Shown: positions 42,139 through 50,888, counted from the stretch's first letter. The stretch is 64,000 bases of DNA from Cellulomonas sp. NTE-D12 (GCF_027923705.1 NZ_AP026442.1:1426001-1490000); one strand, 5' to 3'. The notes: generated by a model from the sequence alone, not told the origin. Made by a program: numbers and translations.

Positions 42139-42238
42139 GGTCCCGCCAAGATGGGCACCGGCGCCGGTACCGTCGACGCTCAGGTTGGCGTCCCTCGACG
42201 CCGATGTCATCGTGACGAGTGCGGACGGGAGGTGCAGG

Positions 42239-43090
42239 GTGCGGACGTCGTGGGGCTCGGCCAGCGACCGCGGTCGCGTGCGCGACGTCAACGAGGACGC
42301 CCTGCTCGCGTGCCCGCCCGTGTTCCTCGTCGCGGACGGGATGGGCGGGCTCGACGCCGGCGCAGTCGCCAGCCGGGTGGCGGTCGAGGAGTTCGCCCGC
42401 CTCGCCGGGCGGCCCTCCGTCGGCACCGCGGACGTGCTGGCCTGCCTCGACAGCGCATGGGCACGCCTGCGTGAGGAGCTGACGGGTGACCGCCAGGGCG
42501 GTACGACGGTCGCCGGCGTCGCCACGGTGGAGGACGAGGGACGTCCCTCCTGGCTGGTGTTCAACGTGGGCGACTCGCGGGTGTACCGCTGGGCCGACGG
42601 CGTGCTGCACCAGGTGACGGCCGACCACTCGGTGGTGCAGGAGCTGCTGGTCGAGGGCCGCGTCACCCCGGACGAGGTGGCCCGGCACCCGGAGCGGAAC
42701 GTGCTGACGCGTGCGCTCGGCACCGGCCGCCGCCCCGACCCCGACCTCTGGATCCTTCCGGCGGGCCCCTCCGACCGGTTCGTCATCTGCACCGACGGCC
42801 TGACCCGGGACGTCCCGGCCAACCGCATCGCCGAGCTGCTCAGCCAGGAGCCGGACGCGCGCCGGGCGGCGAGCGCGCTCGTCGCCGAGGCGCTGCTGAA
42901 CGGCGGCCACGACAACGTCAGCGTCGTCGTGGTCGACAGCGGCACGCGGGCGGACGGTGCGGACGGAACGCAGCCCGCCGCTGCCGAGCCGCGGGAGACC
43001 CTTCCCCGTCAGCGCCGCGACGCTCCGCCGCACGAGGGGCCGACGGCTGCGCCCGCCACCCCTCCCGCGCGGTCGGGACGGCACTCCTAG
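42239..43090 (+). CDS. PP2C-type serine/threonine protein phosphatase
   Basis: 283 residues. All PP2C metal-site motifs are present: VRDVNEDALL (about 15), LVADGMGGLDAG (about 33), GGTTVAG, FNVGDSRVYRW, ICTDGLTRDV and GGHDNVSVVVV. Metal-dependent dephosphorylation of Ser/Thr phosphoproteins is the expected role. The C-terminal ~50 residues are Pro/Ala/Arg-rich and disordered. I chose GTG 42239 because GGGAGG (42227-42232) lies six bases upstream and the conserved fold begins at once; the frame is open further upstream. A TACCGT box at 42168-42173 suggests a leader of about 60 bases. Thr/Ser kinases are not in the window. Confidence 0.9.
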   Translation: MRTSWGSASDRGRVRDVNEDALLACPPVFLVADGMGGLDAGAVASRVAVEEFARLAGRPSVGTADVLACLDSAWARLREELTGDRQGGTTVAGVATVEDEGRPSWLVFNVGDSRVYRWADGVLHQVTADHSVVQELLVEGRVTPDEVARHPERNVLTRALGTGRRPDPDLWILPAGPSDRFVICTDGLTRDVPANRIAELLSQEPDARRAASALVAEALLNGGHDNVSVVVVDSGTRADGADGTQPAAAEPRETLPRQRRDAPPHEGPTAAPATPPARSGRHS

Positions 43091-43099
43091 ACTCGGAGC

Positions 43100-44554
43100 A
43101 TGACCGGGATCCACCCGGCCGTGCGGATGCGGCCGGTGGAGCTCGACGAGGACGTCACCCCGCGGCGGTGGCACCACTCGTCGGCGAACGGTGCGCCCAC
43201 CTCACCTGGCGTGCCCGCCCGTTCGACGTCCGGCGACGTCTCCGAGTCAGGTGCTCGCACCCGCCGCTGGCCGTGGTTGAGCGTGGCCGCGCTGGTGGCG
43301 CTCGGTGCCCTGCTGGTCGCCGGGAACGCCGTCGACAGCCGCCAGCGGACCCTGGCGGACCGGATCGCCGCCGTGCCCGGTCTGGTGCGGCCCTTGCAGG
43401 ACGCGCCCGTCGAGCTGTGGCGTGCGGCCGCCGCCGAGGGTCCCGGCACGGTGCTGCAGGCGTCCGGCTCGGTGGTGCTGGTGTCGCTGCGTGCAGCCGT
43501 GTGGTGGGTGACGGCGTACGAGCCACGCTCGGGCGCCCAGCGCTGGACCGTTCCGGTGGCGCCCACGACCGCGGATGGCGGGCCCGTCACGGTCCGGTGC
43601 CCGTGGGACGCCGGCGCCGACGACGGTGTCGTCCTGTGCCTCGCCGGTGGACCTCGCGACTCGGCGGCACCGGCCCGCGTGGTCGCCCTCGATGCGGTCG
43701 GTGGACGCCCGCTGGGCCGGTGGGCGGTGGACGGCCCGGTCATCGGCGTCGCACGGGTCGGCGACGACCTGGTGCTCGGATCGGTCCGGCCCGACCGACG
43801 CGTGCGCGTGCAGCGCTCCGACGGGCTGACCGGCACGCTGCGCTGGGAGCACGTCACGGCGGACGTCGTCGACGACGCGGCGTCGGGGCGTATCGCCGAG
43901 GTCGCCGTGGGCCCGCGCAGGACCGTCGTCCGCGGTGCGGGCTCCGAGGTGCTGGACGACGCGACCGGATCGGTCCTGGTCACCGCGCCGGTAGGCGTGG
44001 ACCTCCAGGTGGTGGACGTGCCCGGCGGCTTCGCGACGTTCGGAGGGATCCAGGGCGGCTGGCTCTACCGGGACGGATCGGGCTCGTGGGTGACCCTGCG
44101 TGGGAGGGCGGTCCAGCTCGAGGCGGACGACGGTTCGGCTCCTGGTCTGCTGGTGGTCGACACCGGCCCGCAGCTGCGCGGCGTCGACCGGGTGACCGGG
44201 ACCGTGCGATGGCAGCTGCCGACCGACCTCGACGCGGTGGCCGTCGCCTCGGGCGTCCTGGTCACGGCGGCGGACGGCGTGTACGGAGCGGTCGACGTGC
44301 GCACCGGGGCCGCCCTGTGGCAGGTGCGGGCCGGCCTGGAGGGCGGCGCGCGCACGTGGGTCCCGCGCACGGACGGCACGCAGGTCATCGGGCTCGAGGT
44401 CGCGTCGGGCGGAGCGTTGGCCATCGTGGGTCGGGGCCTGCGCGACGGGATCCGGACCTGGAGCGTGCCCGCCCCGGTGGGGACCGACCGGCTCGACACG
44501 GTCGGCGGTCGGCTGCTCGCGCGCGGGCCGGCGGACGTCGTCGTGCTCGGCTGA
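43100..44554 (+). CDS. Membrane-anchored PQQ-like beta-propeller protein
   Basis: 484 residues. A disordered N-terminus is followed by one transmembrane helix (about 56-76, WLSVAALVALGALLVAGNAV) and then an extracytoplasmic domain of repeated beta-blades with the outer Trp/Gly pattern of PQQ-like propellers: YEPRSGAQRWTVPV, DGLTGTLRWEHV, DRVTGTVRWQLPTDL, DVRTGAALWQVRAG. There is no PQQ-dehydrogenase catalytic site, so a binding or scaffold role is more likely. It starts nine bases after the PP2C stop but has its own TAGACT box (43088-43093) six bases before the ATG, so it is leaderless. A functional link to the phosphatase is only positional. Confidence 0.8.
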   Translation: MTGIHPAVRMRPVELDEDVTPRRWHHSSANGAPTSPGVPARSTSGDVSESGARTRRWPWLSVAALVALGALLVAGNAVDSRQRTLADRIAAVPGLVRPLQDAPVELWRAAAAEGPGTVLQASGSVVLVSLRAAVWWVTAYEPRSGAQRWTVPVAPTTADGGPVTVRCPWDAGADDGVVLCLAGGPRDSAAPARVVALDAVGGRPLGRWAVDGPVIGVARVGDDLVLGSVRPDRRVRVQRSDGLTGTLRWEHVTADVVDDAASGRIAEVAVGPRRTVVRGAGSEVLDDATGSVLVTAPVGVDLQVVDVPGGFATFGGIQGGWLYRDGSGSWVTLRGRAVQLEADDGSAPGLLVVDTGPQLRGVDRVTGTVRWQLPTDLDAVAVASGVLVTAADGVYGAVDVRTGAALWQVRAGLEGGARTWVPRTDGTQVIGLEVASGGALAIVGRGLRDGIRTWSVPAPVGTDRLDTVGGRLLARGPADVVVLG

Positions 44555-44565
44555 GCCTGGACGCG

Positions 44566-44596
44566 TTGCCGGGTTCCGCGAACGGGGGAGTAGGGT
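44566..44596 (+). promoter_or_regulatory. Promoter of the leuL-leuA transcript
   Basis: -35-like TTGCCG (44566-44571), 19-base spacer, -10 TAGGGT (44591-44596) ending seven bases before the leader-peptide GTG at 44604, so the leader peptide is read from the very 5' end of the mRNA. Confidence 0.6.
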
Positions 44597-44603
44597 GCCA
44601 ACC

Positions 44604-44651
44604 GTGCTCCGGAGCGTTCTCCTTCTTCGTCGCCGCGGCGAGGCCCTCTAG
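44604..44651 (+). CDS. leuL: Leucine-rich leader peptide of leuA
   Basis: A 15-residue ORF, MLRSVLLLRRRGEAL then TAG. Five of fifteen residues are leucine, including three consecutive Leu codons CTC-CTT-CTT (44619-44627) and a last Leu codon just before the stop. CTT is very rare in this GC-rich sequence, which is expected of a codon used as a sensor. A -10 box seven bases upstream makes the ORF leaderless, hence constitutively translated. The stop lies eight bases before the 5' arm of an RNA hairpin that can pair with the leuA ribosome-binding site. Leader-peptide control of leuA in actinobacteria (the LEU element predicted by Seliverstov and colleagues) is established as a prediction; this fits it. 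Confidence 0.85.
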   Translation: MLRSVLLLRRRGEAL

Positions 44652-44658
44652 GCCGGAT

Positions 44659-44715
44659 CCTCGTCGCGGTGTCCGCTGCGCCGGCTGAGCACCCGCCGCG
44701 ACGACTGACGAGGAA
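44659..44715 (+). promoter_or_regulatory. leuA translational attenuator (mutually exclusive hairpins over the ribosome-binding site)
   Basis: CCTCGTC (44659-44665) can pair with GACGAGG (44707-44713), which contains most of the leuA Shine-Dalgarno GAGGAA (44710-44715). The overlapping segment TCGTCGCGG (44661-44669) can instead pair with CCGCGACGA (44696-44704), leaving the Shine-Dalgarno free. A ribosome paused on the last leader Leu codon (44646-44648) would cover the 5' arm and keep leuA open, giving induction when leucine is short. There is no U-tract, so translational rather than transcriptional control is likely. Confidence 0.7.
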
Positions 44716-44720
44716 CCCCG

Positions 44721-46517
44721 ATGACCGACGTAGCAGAGCGCAACCCCCAGCAGCCCTCCGGGATGCCGGTGCACAAGTACCGGCCCTTCCACGAGCAGAT
44801 CCGCGTGGACCTGCCGGACCGGACCTGGCCCGACCGCCACGTGACCCGTGCCCCGCGGTGGTGCGCCGTGGACCTGCGGGACGGCAACCAGGCGCTGATC
44901 GAGCCGATGAACCCCGCCCGCAAGCTCGCGATGTTCGAGCTGCTGGTGCAGATGGGCTACAAGGAGATCGAGGTCGGCTTCCCGTCCGCCTCGCAGACCG
45001 ACTACGACTTCGTCCGGATGCTGATCGAGGAGAACCGCATCCCCGACGACGTCGTCATCCAGGTGCTGACGCAGTGCCGTGAGCACCTGATCGAGCGCAC
45101 GTACGAGGCGATCGCCGGGGCCAAGCAGGCGATCGTGCACTTCTACAACTCGACCTCGGTGCTGCAGCGGCGCGTCGTGTTCAACGCCGACGAGGACGGC
45201 ATCCTCGACATCGCCGTGTCCGGCGCGCGGTTCTGCAAGAAGTACGAGGAGCTGGTCCCGGACACCGAGGTGTTCTACGAGTACAGCCCCGAGTCGTACA
45301 CCGGGACCGAGCTCGAGTACGCCGTGCGGGTGTGCAACGCGGTGCTCGACGAGCTGGAGCCCACCTCCGACCGGAAGGTCATCATCAACCTGCCGGCGAC
45401 GGTGGAGATGGCCACCCCGAACGTCTACGCCGACTCGATCGAGTGGATGGGCCGGCACTTGCACCACCGCGAGAACGTGGTGCTCTCGCTGCACCCGCAC
45501 AACGACCGTGGCACCGCCGTGGCGGCCGCCGAGCTGGGCTACCTGGCCGGTGCGGACCGCATCGAGGGCTGCCTGTTCGGGAACGGCGAGCGGACCGGCA
45601 ACGTCGACCTGGTCACCCTCGGCATGAACCTGTTCAGCCAGGGCATCGACCCGCAGATCGACTTCTCGGACCTGCCGCACGTGCGGTCCGTGGTGGAGCA
45701 CTGCAACCAGCTGCCGGTCGCCGAGCGGCACCCGTACGGCGGCGACCTGGTGTTCACCGCCTTCTCCGGCTCGCACCAGGACGCGATCAAGAAGGGCCTG
45801 ACGGCGATGGAGGTGGACGCCGCCGCGGCCGGCACCACCACCGACCAGCTCGAGTGGGCCGTGCCGTACCTGCCGGTCGACCCGAAGGACGTCGGCCGCA
45901 GCTACGACGCGATCATCCGGGTGAACAGCCAGTCCGGGAAGGGCGGCATCAGCTACCTGATGAAGTCCGAGCGCGACCTCGACCTGCCGCGCCGGCTGCA
46001 GATCGAGTTCTCGCAGGTGGTGCAGCGGCACACCGACACCCACGGCACCGAGGTCACCGCCGACGACCTGTGGCGGATCTTCGTCGACGAGTACCTGCCG
46101 GTGGAGATGGCGGCGGCGGCGCGCCCGCGGCAGACCACAGGGTCCGGCGACGAGCCCGGGCAGCCGCTCGACCCGTGGGGCCGGTTCTCGCTGCGTGGCA
46201 CCCGGGCGACCAGCACAGAGGGCGGCGAGGACCACCTCGAGGTGGACCTGGTCGACCGCGGGGTCGAGCGGACCATCGTCGGCAACGGGAACGGCCCGGT
46301 CGCGGCCTTCGTCGCGGCGCTGCGGTCCATCGGCGTCGACGTCGCCGTCATGGACTACGCCGAGCACGCCCTGTCGTCCGGTGGTGACGCGACGGCGGCC
46401 GCCTACGTCGAGTGCGCGGTGGGGAGCGACATCCTGTGGGGTGTCGGCATCGACCCGTCGATCACCACGGCGTCCCTCAAGGCGATCATCTCCGCGGTGA
46501 ACCGGCAGCAGCGCTGA
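44721..46517 (+). CDS. leuA: 2-isopropylmalate synthase
   Basis: 598 residues. Condenses acetyl-CoA with 2-oxoisovalerate, the first committed step of leucine synthesis. The catalytic TIM barrel carries VDLRDGNQALIEPMNPARKL (metal and substrate site), GYKEIEVGFPSASQTD, LSLHPHNDRGTAVAAAELG (HxH metal ligands) and the GCLFGNGERTGNVDL glycine loop. A linker and the C-terminal regulatory LeuA_dimer domain (about 460-590) bind leucine for feedback inhibition. The length is normal for the actinobacterial type (M. tuberculosis LeuA is 644). Start ATG 44721 with GAGGAA five bases upstream, under the attenuator. A strong terminator follows, so it is transcribed only with leuL. Confidence 0.98.
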   Translation: MTDVAERNPQQPSGMPVHKYRPFHEQIRVDLPDRTWPDRHVTRAPRWCAVDLRDGNQALIEPMNPARKLAMFELLVQMGYKEIEVGFPSASQTDYDFVRMLIEENRIPDDVVIQVLTQCREHLIERTYEAIAGAKQAIVHFYNSTSVLQRRVVFNADEDGILDIAVSGARFCKKYEELVPDTEVFYEYSPESYTGTELEYAVRVCNAVLDELEPTSDRKVIINLPATVEMATPNVYADSIEWMGRHLHHRENVVLSLHPHNDRGTAVAAAELGYLAGADRIEGCLFGNGERTGNVDLVTLGMNLFSQGIDPQIDFSDLPHVRSVVEHCNQLPVAERHPYGGDLVFTAFSGSHQDAIKKGLTAMEVDAAAAGTTTDQLEWAVPYLPVDPKDVGRSYDAIIRVNSQSGKGGISYLMKSERDLDLPRRLQIEFSQVVQRHTDTHGTEVTADDLWRIFVDEYLPVEMAAAARPRQTTGSGDEPGQPLDPWGRFSLRGTRATSTEGGEDHLEVDLVDRGVERTIVGNGNGPVAAFVAALRSIGVDVAVMDYAEHALSSGGDATAAAYVECAVGSDILWGVGIDPSITTASLKAIISAVNRQQR

Positions 46518-46532
46518 CCGTTCCCCGTCCGG

Positions 46533-46574
46533 CCACCGACGCGCCGCGTCCTTCGCGCCCCGGCGCGTCGGTGG
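46533..46574 (+). terminator. leuA terminator
   Basis: Perfect 14-bp stem CCACCGACGCGCCG (46533-46546) / CGGCGCGTCGGTGG (46561-46574) with a 14-base loop, 16 bases after the leuA stop. Confidence 0.85.
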
Positions 46575-46593
46575 TCCGGGGGAGAATGGGCCG

Positions 46594-47325
46594 GTGAGCC
46601 TCTACCGCGACGAGGCGATCGTGCTGCGCACCCATCCGCTGGGTGAGGCGGACCGCATCGTCACCCTCCTGACCCGCACCAACGGCAAGGTGCGTGCGGT
46701 CGCCAAGGGGGTGCGGCGCACCACGTCCCGGTTCGGCTCCCGGCTCGAGCCGTTCATGCACGTGGACGTGCAGCTCAGCACCGGGCGGTCGCTGCACGTC
46801 GTCACCCAGGTGGAGACCCTCGGTGCGTACGGGCGACCGGTGTGCGAGGACTACGCGCTGTACACGGCGGGCACCGTGATGCTCGAGACGGCCGACCGGC
46901 TGGTCGAGGCGGAGCACGAGCCGGCGGTGCAGCAGTACTGGCTGCTGGTGGGCGCCGTGCGGGCGCTCGCCGGCCGGGAGCACGCACCTGGTCTGGTGCT
47001 GGACAGCTACCTGCTGCGGGCCCTGTCCGTCGCCGGGTGGGCGCCGAGCTTCGCGGACTGCGCCAGGTGCGGGGCGGCGGGCCCGCACCACTCGTTCGCC
47101 GTGGCGATGGGCGGTGCGGTGTGCAACGCGTGCCGGCCGGCGGGTGCGGCGGCACCTGCGCCGGAGACGTTCGCCCTGCTCGCCGCTCTGCTGGTCGGTG
47201 ACTGGTCCACGGCGGACGGCAGCGCCGAGCGTCACCGCGCCGAGGGCAACGGGCTGGTGGCGGCGTTCAGCCAGTTCCACCTCGAGCGACGGCTGCGGTC
47301 GCTGCCGATGGTGGAGCGCGTCTAG
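46594..47325 (+). CDS. recO: DNA repair protein RecO
   Basis: 243 residues. RecO loads RecA onto SSB-coated DNA in the RecFOR pathway. An N-terminal OB domain (SLYRDEAIVLRTHPLGEADRIV, then VRAVAKGVRRTTSRFGSRLEP) is followed by a helical domain containing a four-cysteine zinc site: CARCGAAG at about residue 150 and CNACRPAG at about 177. Start GTG 46594; GAGAAT (46582-46587) six bases before it suggests a leaderless start just after the leuA terminator. The stop TAG overlaps the uppS GTG by one base, a conserved pair (Rv2362c-Rv2361c). Confidence 0.95.
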   Translation: MSLYRDEAIVLRTHPLGEADRIVTLLTRTNGKVRAVAKGVRRTTSRFGSRLEPFMHVDVQLSTGRSLHVVTQVETLGAYGRPVCEDYALYTAGTVMLETADRLVEAEHEPAVQQYWLLVGAVRALAGREHAPGLVLDSYLLRALSVAGWAPSFADCARCGAAGPHHSFAVAMGGAVCNACRPAGAAAPAPETFALLAALLVGDWSTADGSAERHRAEGNGLVAAFSQFHLERRLRSLPMVERV

Positions 47326-48116
47326 TGGCCGCCGCACGCACCCCCGTCCCACCGCCCCCGCACCCGTCCGGCGCCAGGCCGCCCGCGATCCCGCGCGAGC
47401 GGGTCCCGCGCCACGTCGCGGTGGTGATGGACGGGAACGGCCGGTGGGCCAACGCCCGCGGCCTGCCGCGGACGGCCGGGCACGCGGCCGGCGAGGCGTC
47501 GCTGCTCGACGTGGTCGCCGGCGCCATCGAGGTGGGCGTGGAGTACGTGTCGGCGTACGCCTTCTCCACCGAGAACTGGTCCCGGTCACCCGACGAGGTG
47601 CGGTTCCTCATGGGGTTCAACCGCGACGTGCTGCACCGGCGGCGCGACCTGATGGACTCGTGGGGCGTGCGCGTGCGGTGGGCCGGCCGCCGGCCGCGGC
47701 TGTGGCGGTCGGTGATCTCCGAGCTCGAGCGGGCCGAGGAGCAGACCAGGGACAACACCGTGTGCACGCTGACGATGTGCGTCAACTACGGCGGGCGGGC
47801 GGAGATCGCCGATGCGGCCCGCGCCATCGCCCTCGAGGTCGCCGCCGGTCGGCTCGACCCGAAGAAGGTCAGCGAGAAGACGATCCAGCGGCACCTGGAC
47901 GAGCCGGACCTGCCGGACGTCGACCTGTTCGTGCGGTCGTCCGGCGAGCAGCGCACGTCGAACTTCATGCTCTGGCAGGCGGCCTACGCCGAGCTGGTGT
48001 TCCTCGACGAGCCGTGGCCGGACGTGGACCGGCGGCACCTGTGGCGGGCCGTGGAGACCTACGCGCGCCGTGACCGCAGGTACGGCGGGGCGGTGGACAG
48101 CCCCGCCGCGACCTAG
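47325..48116 (+). CDS. uppS: Isoprenyl (polyprenyl) diphosphate synthase, UppS family
   Basis: 263 residues. A cis-prenyltransferase that elongates farnesyl diphosphate to the C50-C55 lipid carrier for peptidoglycan and other cell-wall polymers. Signatures: HVAVVMDGNGRWANARGLPR (catalytic Asp and Asn, about 30-48), HAAGEASL, YVSAYAFSTENWSRSPDEV, NYGGRAEI, and LFVRSSGEQRTSNFMLWQ with AELVFLDEPWPD. The N-terminal ~25 residues are Pro-rich. Start GTG 47325 is coupled to recO. It converges on znuB, with only ten bases between the stops. Confidence 0.97.
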   Translation: MAAARTPVPPPPHPSGARPPAIPRERVPRHVAVVMDGNGRWANARGLPRTAGHAAGEASLLDVVAGAIEVGVEYVSAYAFSTENWSRSPDEVRFLMGFNRDVLHRRRDLMDSWGVRVRWAGRRPRLWRSVISELERAEEQTRDNTVCTLTMCVNYGGRAEIADAARAIALEVAAGRLDPKKVSEKTIQRHLDEPDLPDVDLFVRSSGEQRTSNFMLWQAAYAELVFLDEPWPDVDRRHLWRAVETYARRDRRYGGAVDSPAAT

Positions 48117-48126
48117 CGGCGAAGGC

Positions 48127-49119
48127 CTACTGGCGGCCCACCTGATCGGCCCGCACCGAGGCGTTCGGGTGCCGATGGGGTGCGGGCACGGGCACCTGGC
48201 ACTCGTCGTCCGAGTCGGCCAGCAGCACGTCGTCGGCCATCTCCGGGTGCGGGTCGGAGGCCGCAGCCCGCCGGCGCACCATCGGCCGCAGCGCCGCCGA
48301 GACCGCGTAGACGGCGATCGCGAGCACCACGATGGTGGCCCCCGGCGGGATGTCGTTCCAGTAGGTGAGCACCAGCCCGACCACGCTCACCGTCACACCG
48401 ACACCGCTTGCCGCCGCCATGGTCCGGCCGAACGACCGGGCGTACAGCTGGGCGACGGCGACCGGCACGATCATCAGCGCGCTGACCAGGAGAAGGCCGA
48501 CCACCCGCATCGCCACGGTCACCGTCACGGCGGCCAGCACGGCGACCACCATCGCCAGGGCGCGCGTCGGCAGCCCGCTGGCGCGGGCGAACTCCTCGTC
48601 GTGGCTCACGGCGTACAGCGCGGTCCGCAGCCCGACGCCCACGACGAGCACCACGGCGGCCAGCGCGACGGTCCACACGAGGTCGGTCGGGGAGACCGTG
48701 GAGATGGACCCGAACAGGTACGCCATCAGGTTCGCGTTGGTGCCGCCCGCGACCTTGATCAGCAGCACGCCGCCGGCGATACCGCCGTAGAACATCAGCG
48801 CCAGCGCGAGGTCGCCGGTGGTGCGGCCGCGCTCGCGGACCAGCTCGATGACGACGGAGCCGACGACGGCCGCCACCACGGCGCCCGGGACGGCGAGTGC
48901 GCCGTTGGGCACCAGCCCGGCCCAGCTGCCGACCAGCCAGCCGAGCGCCACGCCGGTCAGTGCCACGTGCCCGATGCCGTCGCCCATCAGCGCCATGCGC
49001 CGCTGCACCAGGAAGGTGCCGACGACGGGCGCCGCAGCACCGACGAGCACGGCGGCCAGCATGGCGCGCTGCATCAGCGGCGAGGTGGCCATGGCCACCA
49101 CCTGGTCCCAGAACGTCAC
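48127..49119 (-). CDS. znuB: Zinc ABC transporter permease
   Basis: 330 residues. An ABC-3 family permease with about eight hydrophobic helices; landmarks are QRRMALMGDGIGHVALTGVALGW (near residue 42), GGIAGGVLLIKVAGG, NLMAYLFGSI, SHDEEFARASGLP and the MRVVGLLLVSALMIVPVAVAQL helix. It forms the channel of ZnuABC. The C-terminal ~50 residues are cytoplasmic and Asp/His-containing. Start GTG 49119 overlaps the znuC stop (GTGA). Zinc specificity is inferred from the Zur box ahead of znuA; manganese transporters of the family look similar. Confidence 0.93.
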   Translation of the reverse strand: MTFWDQVVAMATSPLMQRAMLAAVLVGAAAPVVGTFLVQRRMALMGDGIGHVALTGVALGWLVGSWAGLVPNGALAVPGAVVAAVVGSVVIELVRERGRTTGDLALALMFYGGIAGGVLLIKVAGGTNANLMAYLFGSISTVSPTDLVWTVALAAVVLVVGVGLRTALYAVSHDEEFARASGLPTRALAMVVAVLAAVTVTVAMRVVGLLLVSALMIVPVAVAQLYARSFGRTMAAASGVGVTVSVVGLVLTYWNDIPPGATIVVLAIAVYAVSAALRPMVRRRAAASDPHPEMADDVLLADSDDECQVPVPAPHRHPNASVRADQVGRQ

Positions 49120-49916
49120 GGGGTCACCTCCACCGACAGGCCGGATGCGGCGCTCGGCGGGTCGCCGTGCGCATGCGCGTGGTCGTGCGCCGGTCCGGCG
49201 TGCTCGACCCGGGCGACCGGTGGGGCGCCGTCGTGCACCACGCGACCGTGCCGGAGCACCACGGAACGCTGGATCAACGGTCCGAACTCGCCGAGCTCGT
49301 GGAGCACCACGACGACGGTGCCGCCGCTCTCGTGCATCCGCCGGACGGTGCTGACGAACGCCTCCTGAGTCGGCAGGTCGATGCCCGAGGTCGGCTCGTC
49401 GAGCACCAGCAGGTCGGGCCGCCGCACCAGCGCCCGGGCGATCTGGACGCGCTGCTGCTGCCCGCCGGACATCTCCTGGACGCGCTGACCGGCACGGCCC
49501 GCCATGCCGACCTCGTCCAGGGCGGCGAGCGCGCGGGTCCGCGCGTCCCGCGGCGGCCGCAGCGACCGGCCCGACAGCAGACCGGAGCGCACCACCTCGA
49601 GGGCCGTCGACGGCATGCCGGACGCGACCGGCACCCGCTGCGGGACGTACCCGACGCGCAGCCACGGGACACCGGGCCCGAGAGGCTCGCCGAACAGGCG
49701 GACGCTGCCGCCGCTGAGCGGGACGGCACCCAGCAAGGCGCGGATCAGGGTGGACTTGCCGGAGCCGTTGGCGCCGAGCACCGCCAGCACCTCGCCCCGC
49801 GGCACCTCCAGGTCGACCCCCCGGACGATCGCCAGCCCCCCGAGCGTGACCTGCAGGTTCACCGCCTCGATCACCGGTGCGGCGGCGGGGGCCGACGGCG
49901 CGGTCGCGGCGCTCAT
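49116..49916 (-). CDS. znuC: Zinc ABC transporter ATP-binding protein
   Basis: 266 residues. ABC ATPase with Walker A VLGANGSGKSTLIRALLG (about 48), the Q-loop in VGYVPQR, the signature MSGGQQQRVQIARAL, Walker B DLLVLDEPTSGID, and the switch His in VVVLHELGEF. A His-rich tail (HAGPAHDHAHAHGD, about 240-254) probably binds zinc, which is common in zinc-transport ATPases. It is the middle gene of the znuACB operon: ATG 49916 overlaps the znuA stop (ATGA), and its stop overlaps znuB. Confidence 0.94.
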   Translation of the reverse strand: MSAATAPSAPAAAPVIEAVNLQVTLGGLAIVRGVDLEVPRGEVLAVLGANGSGKSTLIRALLGAVPLSGGSVRLFGEPLGPGVPWLRVGYVPQRVPVASGMPSTALEVVRSGLLSGRSLRPPRDARTRALAALDEVGMAGRAGQRVQEMSGGQQQRVQIARALVRRPDLLVLDEPTSGIDLPTQEAFVSTVRRMHESGGTVVVVLHELGEFGPLIQRSVVLRHGRVVHDGAPPVARVEHAGPAHDHAHAHGDPPSAASGLSVEVTP

Positions 49917-50881
49917 GCGCAGCCCAGCGCCGTGCGCAGCGTCGCCAGGTTGTCCTGCGCGACGGAGAAGTAGTCGGCGCCCGGTGCGGTGATGGACTCC
50001 ATCGGGTCCAGCACGGTCGCCTGGACGCCCAGGTCGGAGGCCAGCGTGCGGGCCACCTTGGGGCTGGCCAGCGTCTCGAAGAAGATCGTCGTCACACCCT
50101 CTCGTCTCACCACGTCTCCGATCTGTGCCAGCCGGGCCGGCGACGGTTCGGTCTCCGGGTCCAGCCCGGAGATGCCGACCTGCTGCAGGTGGTACCGGAG
50201 CGCGAGGTACCCGAAGGCCTCGTGCGAGGTGACCAGCACCTGACGCCGGCAGTCCGCCAGGCCGGTGCGGTAGGCCGCGTCCAGGGAGGTGAACCGGGCC
50301 GAGAGCCGGTCCGCCGCCGCGCGGTAGTGCGTAGCGCCCGCCGGGTCGACCTGGCTCAGTGCCGTGGCGACGTCGTCCGCCAGCGCGGGCAGGCGGGACG
50401 GGTCGAGCCAGAAGTGCGGGTCGAGCGTGCGGGCGGTGGCAGTGCCGGCGCCGGCGCCGGCGCCGGCGAGCGGGTCGGCTCCCTCCGAGGCCTGCTCGGT
50501 GCCCAGGTCCATCAGACCGGCGTGTACCGCTGCGTCGAGCACGTGGCGCGGGCGCACCTGGCGGACCGCGTCGTCCACCGCTGCCTGGAACCCGGAGAGG
50601 TAGACCACCAGGTCGGCGGTCTCGACCGCGGACACCTGGGCGGGGGACAGCTCGACGTCGTGCGGCTCCGCGCCGGGGGGCGTCAGGGAGTCGACGTGCA
50701 CCCGGTCGCCACCGACCTGCTGCGCCACGAACTGCAGCGGGTAGAACGACGCGAGCACCTGCACCTTCCCGGCAGGTGCGCCGGCGAGGGTGCCGCCGGC
50801 GCCGGCCGTGCCGCACGCGGTCAGGGCGGAGAGCGCGACGACGACCGCCGCCGCCAGCCCGCCGATCCGTCCTCTGCTCAC
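49913..50881 (-). CDS. znuA: Zinc ABC transporter substrate-binding lipoprotein
   Basis: 322 residues from the GTG at 50881. The signal peptide GRIGGLAAAVVVALSALTAC ends in a lipobox (LTAC, about residue 24), so the protein is lipid-anchored outside the membrane. The cluster A-I metal-binding core begins VQVLASFYPLQFVAQQVGGD; a PPGAEPHDVELSP motif supplies a His ligand, and the DPHFWLDPS and LVTSHEAFGYLA motifs supply further His residues, with a final Asp in the C-terminal lobe. The charged His loop of some ZnuA proteins is reduced here to GAGAGAG-type repeats. The frame extends 12 codons upstream to an ATG inside the promoter; the Zur box and -10 spacing show that GTG 50881 is the real start. 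Confidence 0.94.
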   Translation of the reverse strand: MSRGRIGGLAAAVVVALSALTACGTAGAGGTLAGAPAGKVQVLASFYPLQFVAQQVGGDRVHVDSLTPPGAEPHDVELSPAQVSAVETADLVVYLSGFQAAVDDAVRQVRPRHVLDAAVHAGLMDLGTEQASEGADPLAGAGAGAGTATARTLDPHFWLDPSRLPALADDVATALSQVDPAGATHYRAAADRLSARFTSLDAAYRTGLADCRRQVLVTSHEAFGYLALRYHLQQVGISGLDPETEPSPARLAQIGDVVRREGVTTIFFETLASPKVARTLASDLGVQATVLDPMESITAPGADYFSVAQDNLATLRTALGCA

Positions 50882-50888
50882 GACGAGG

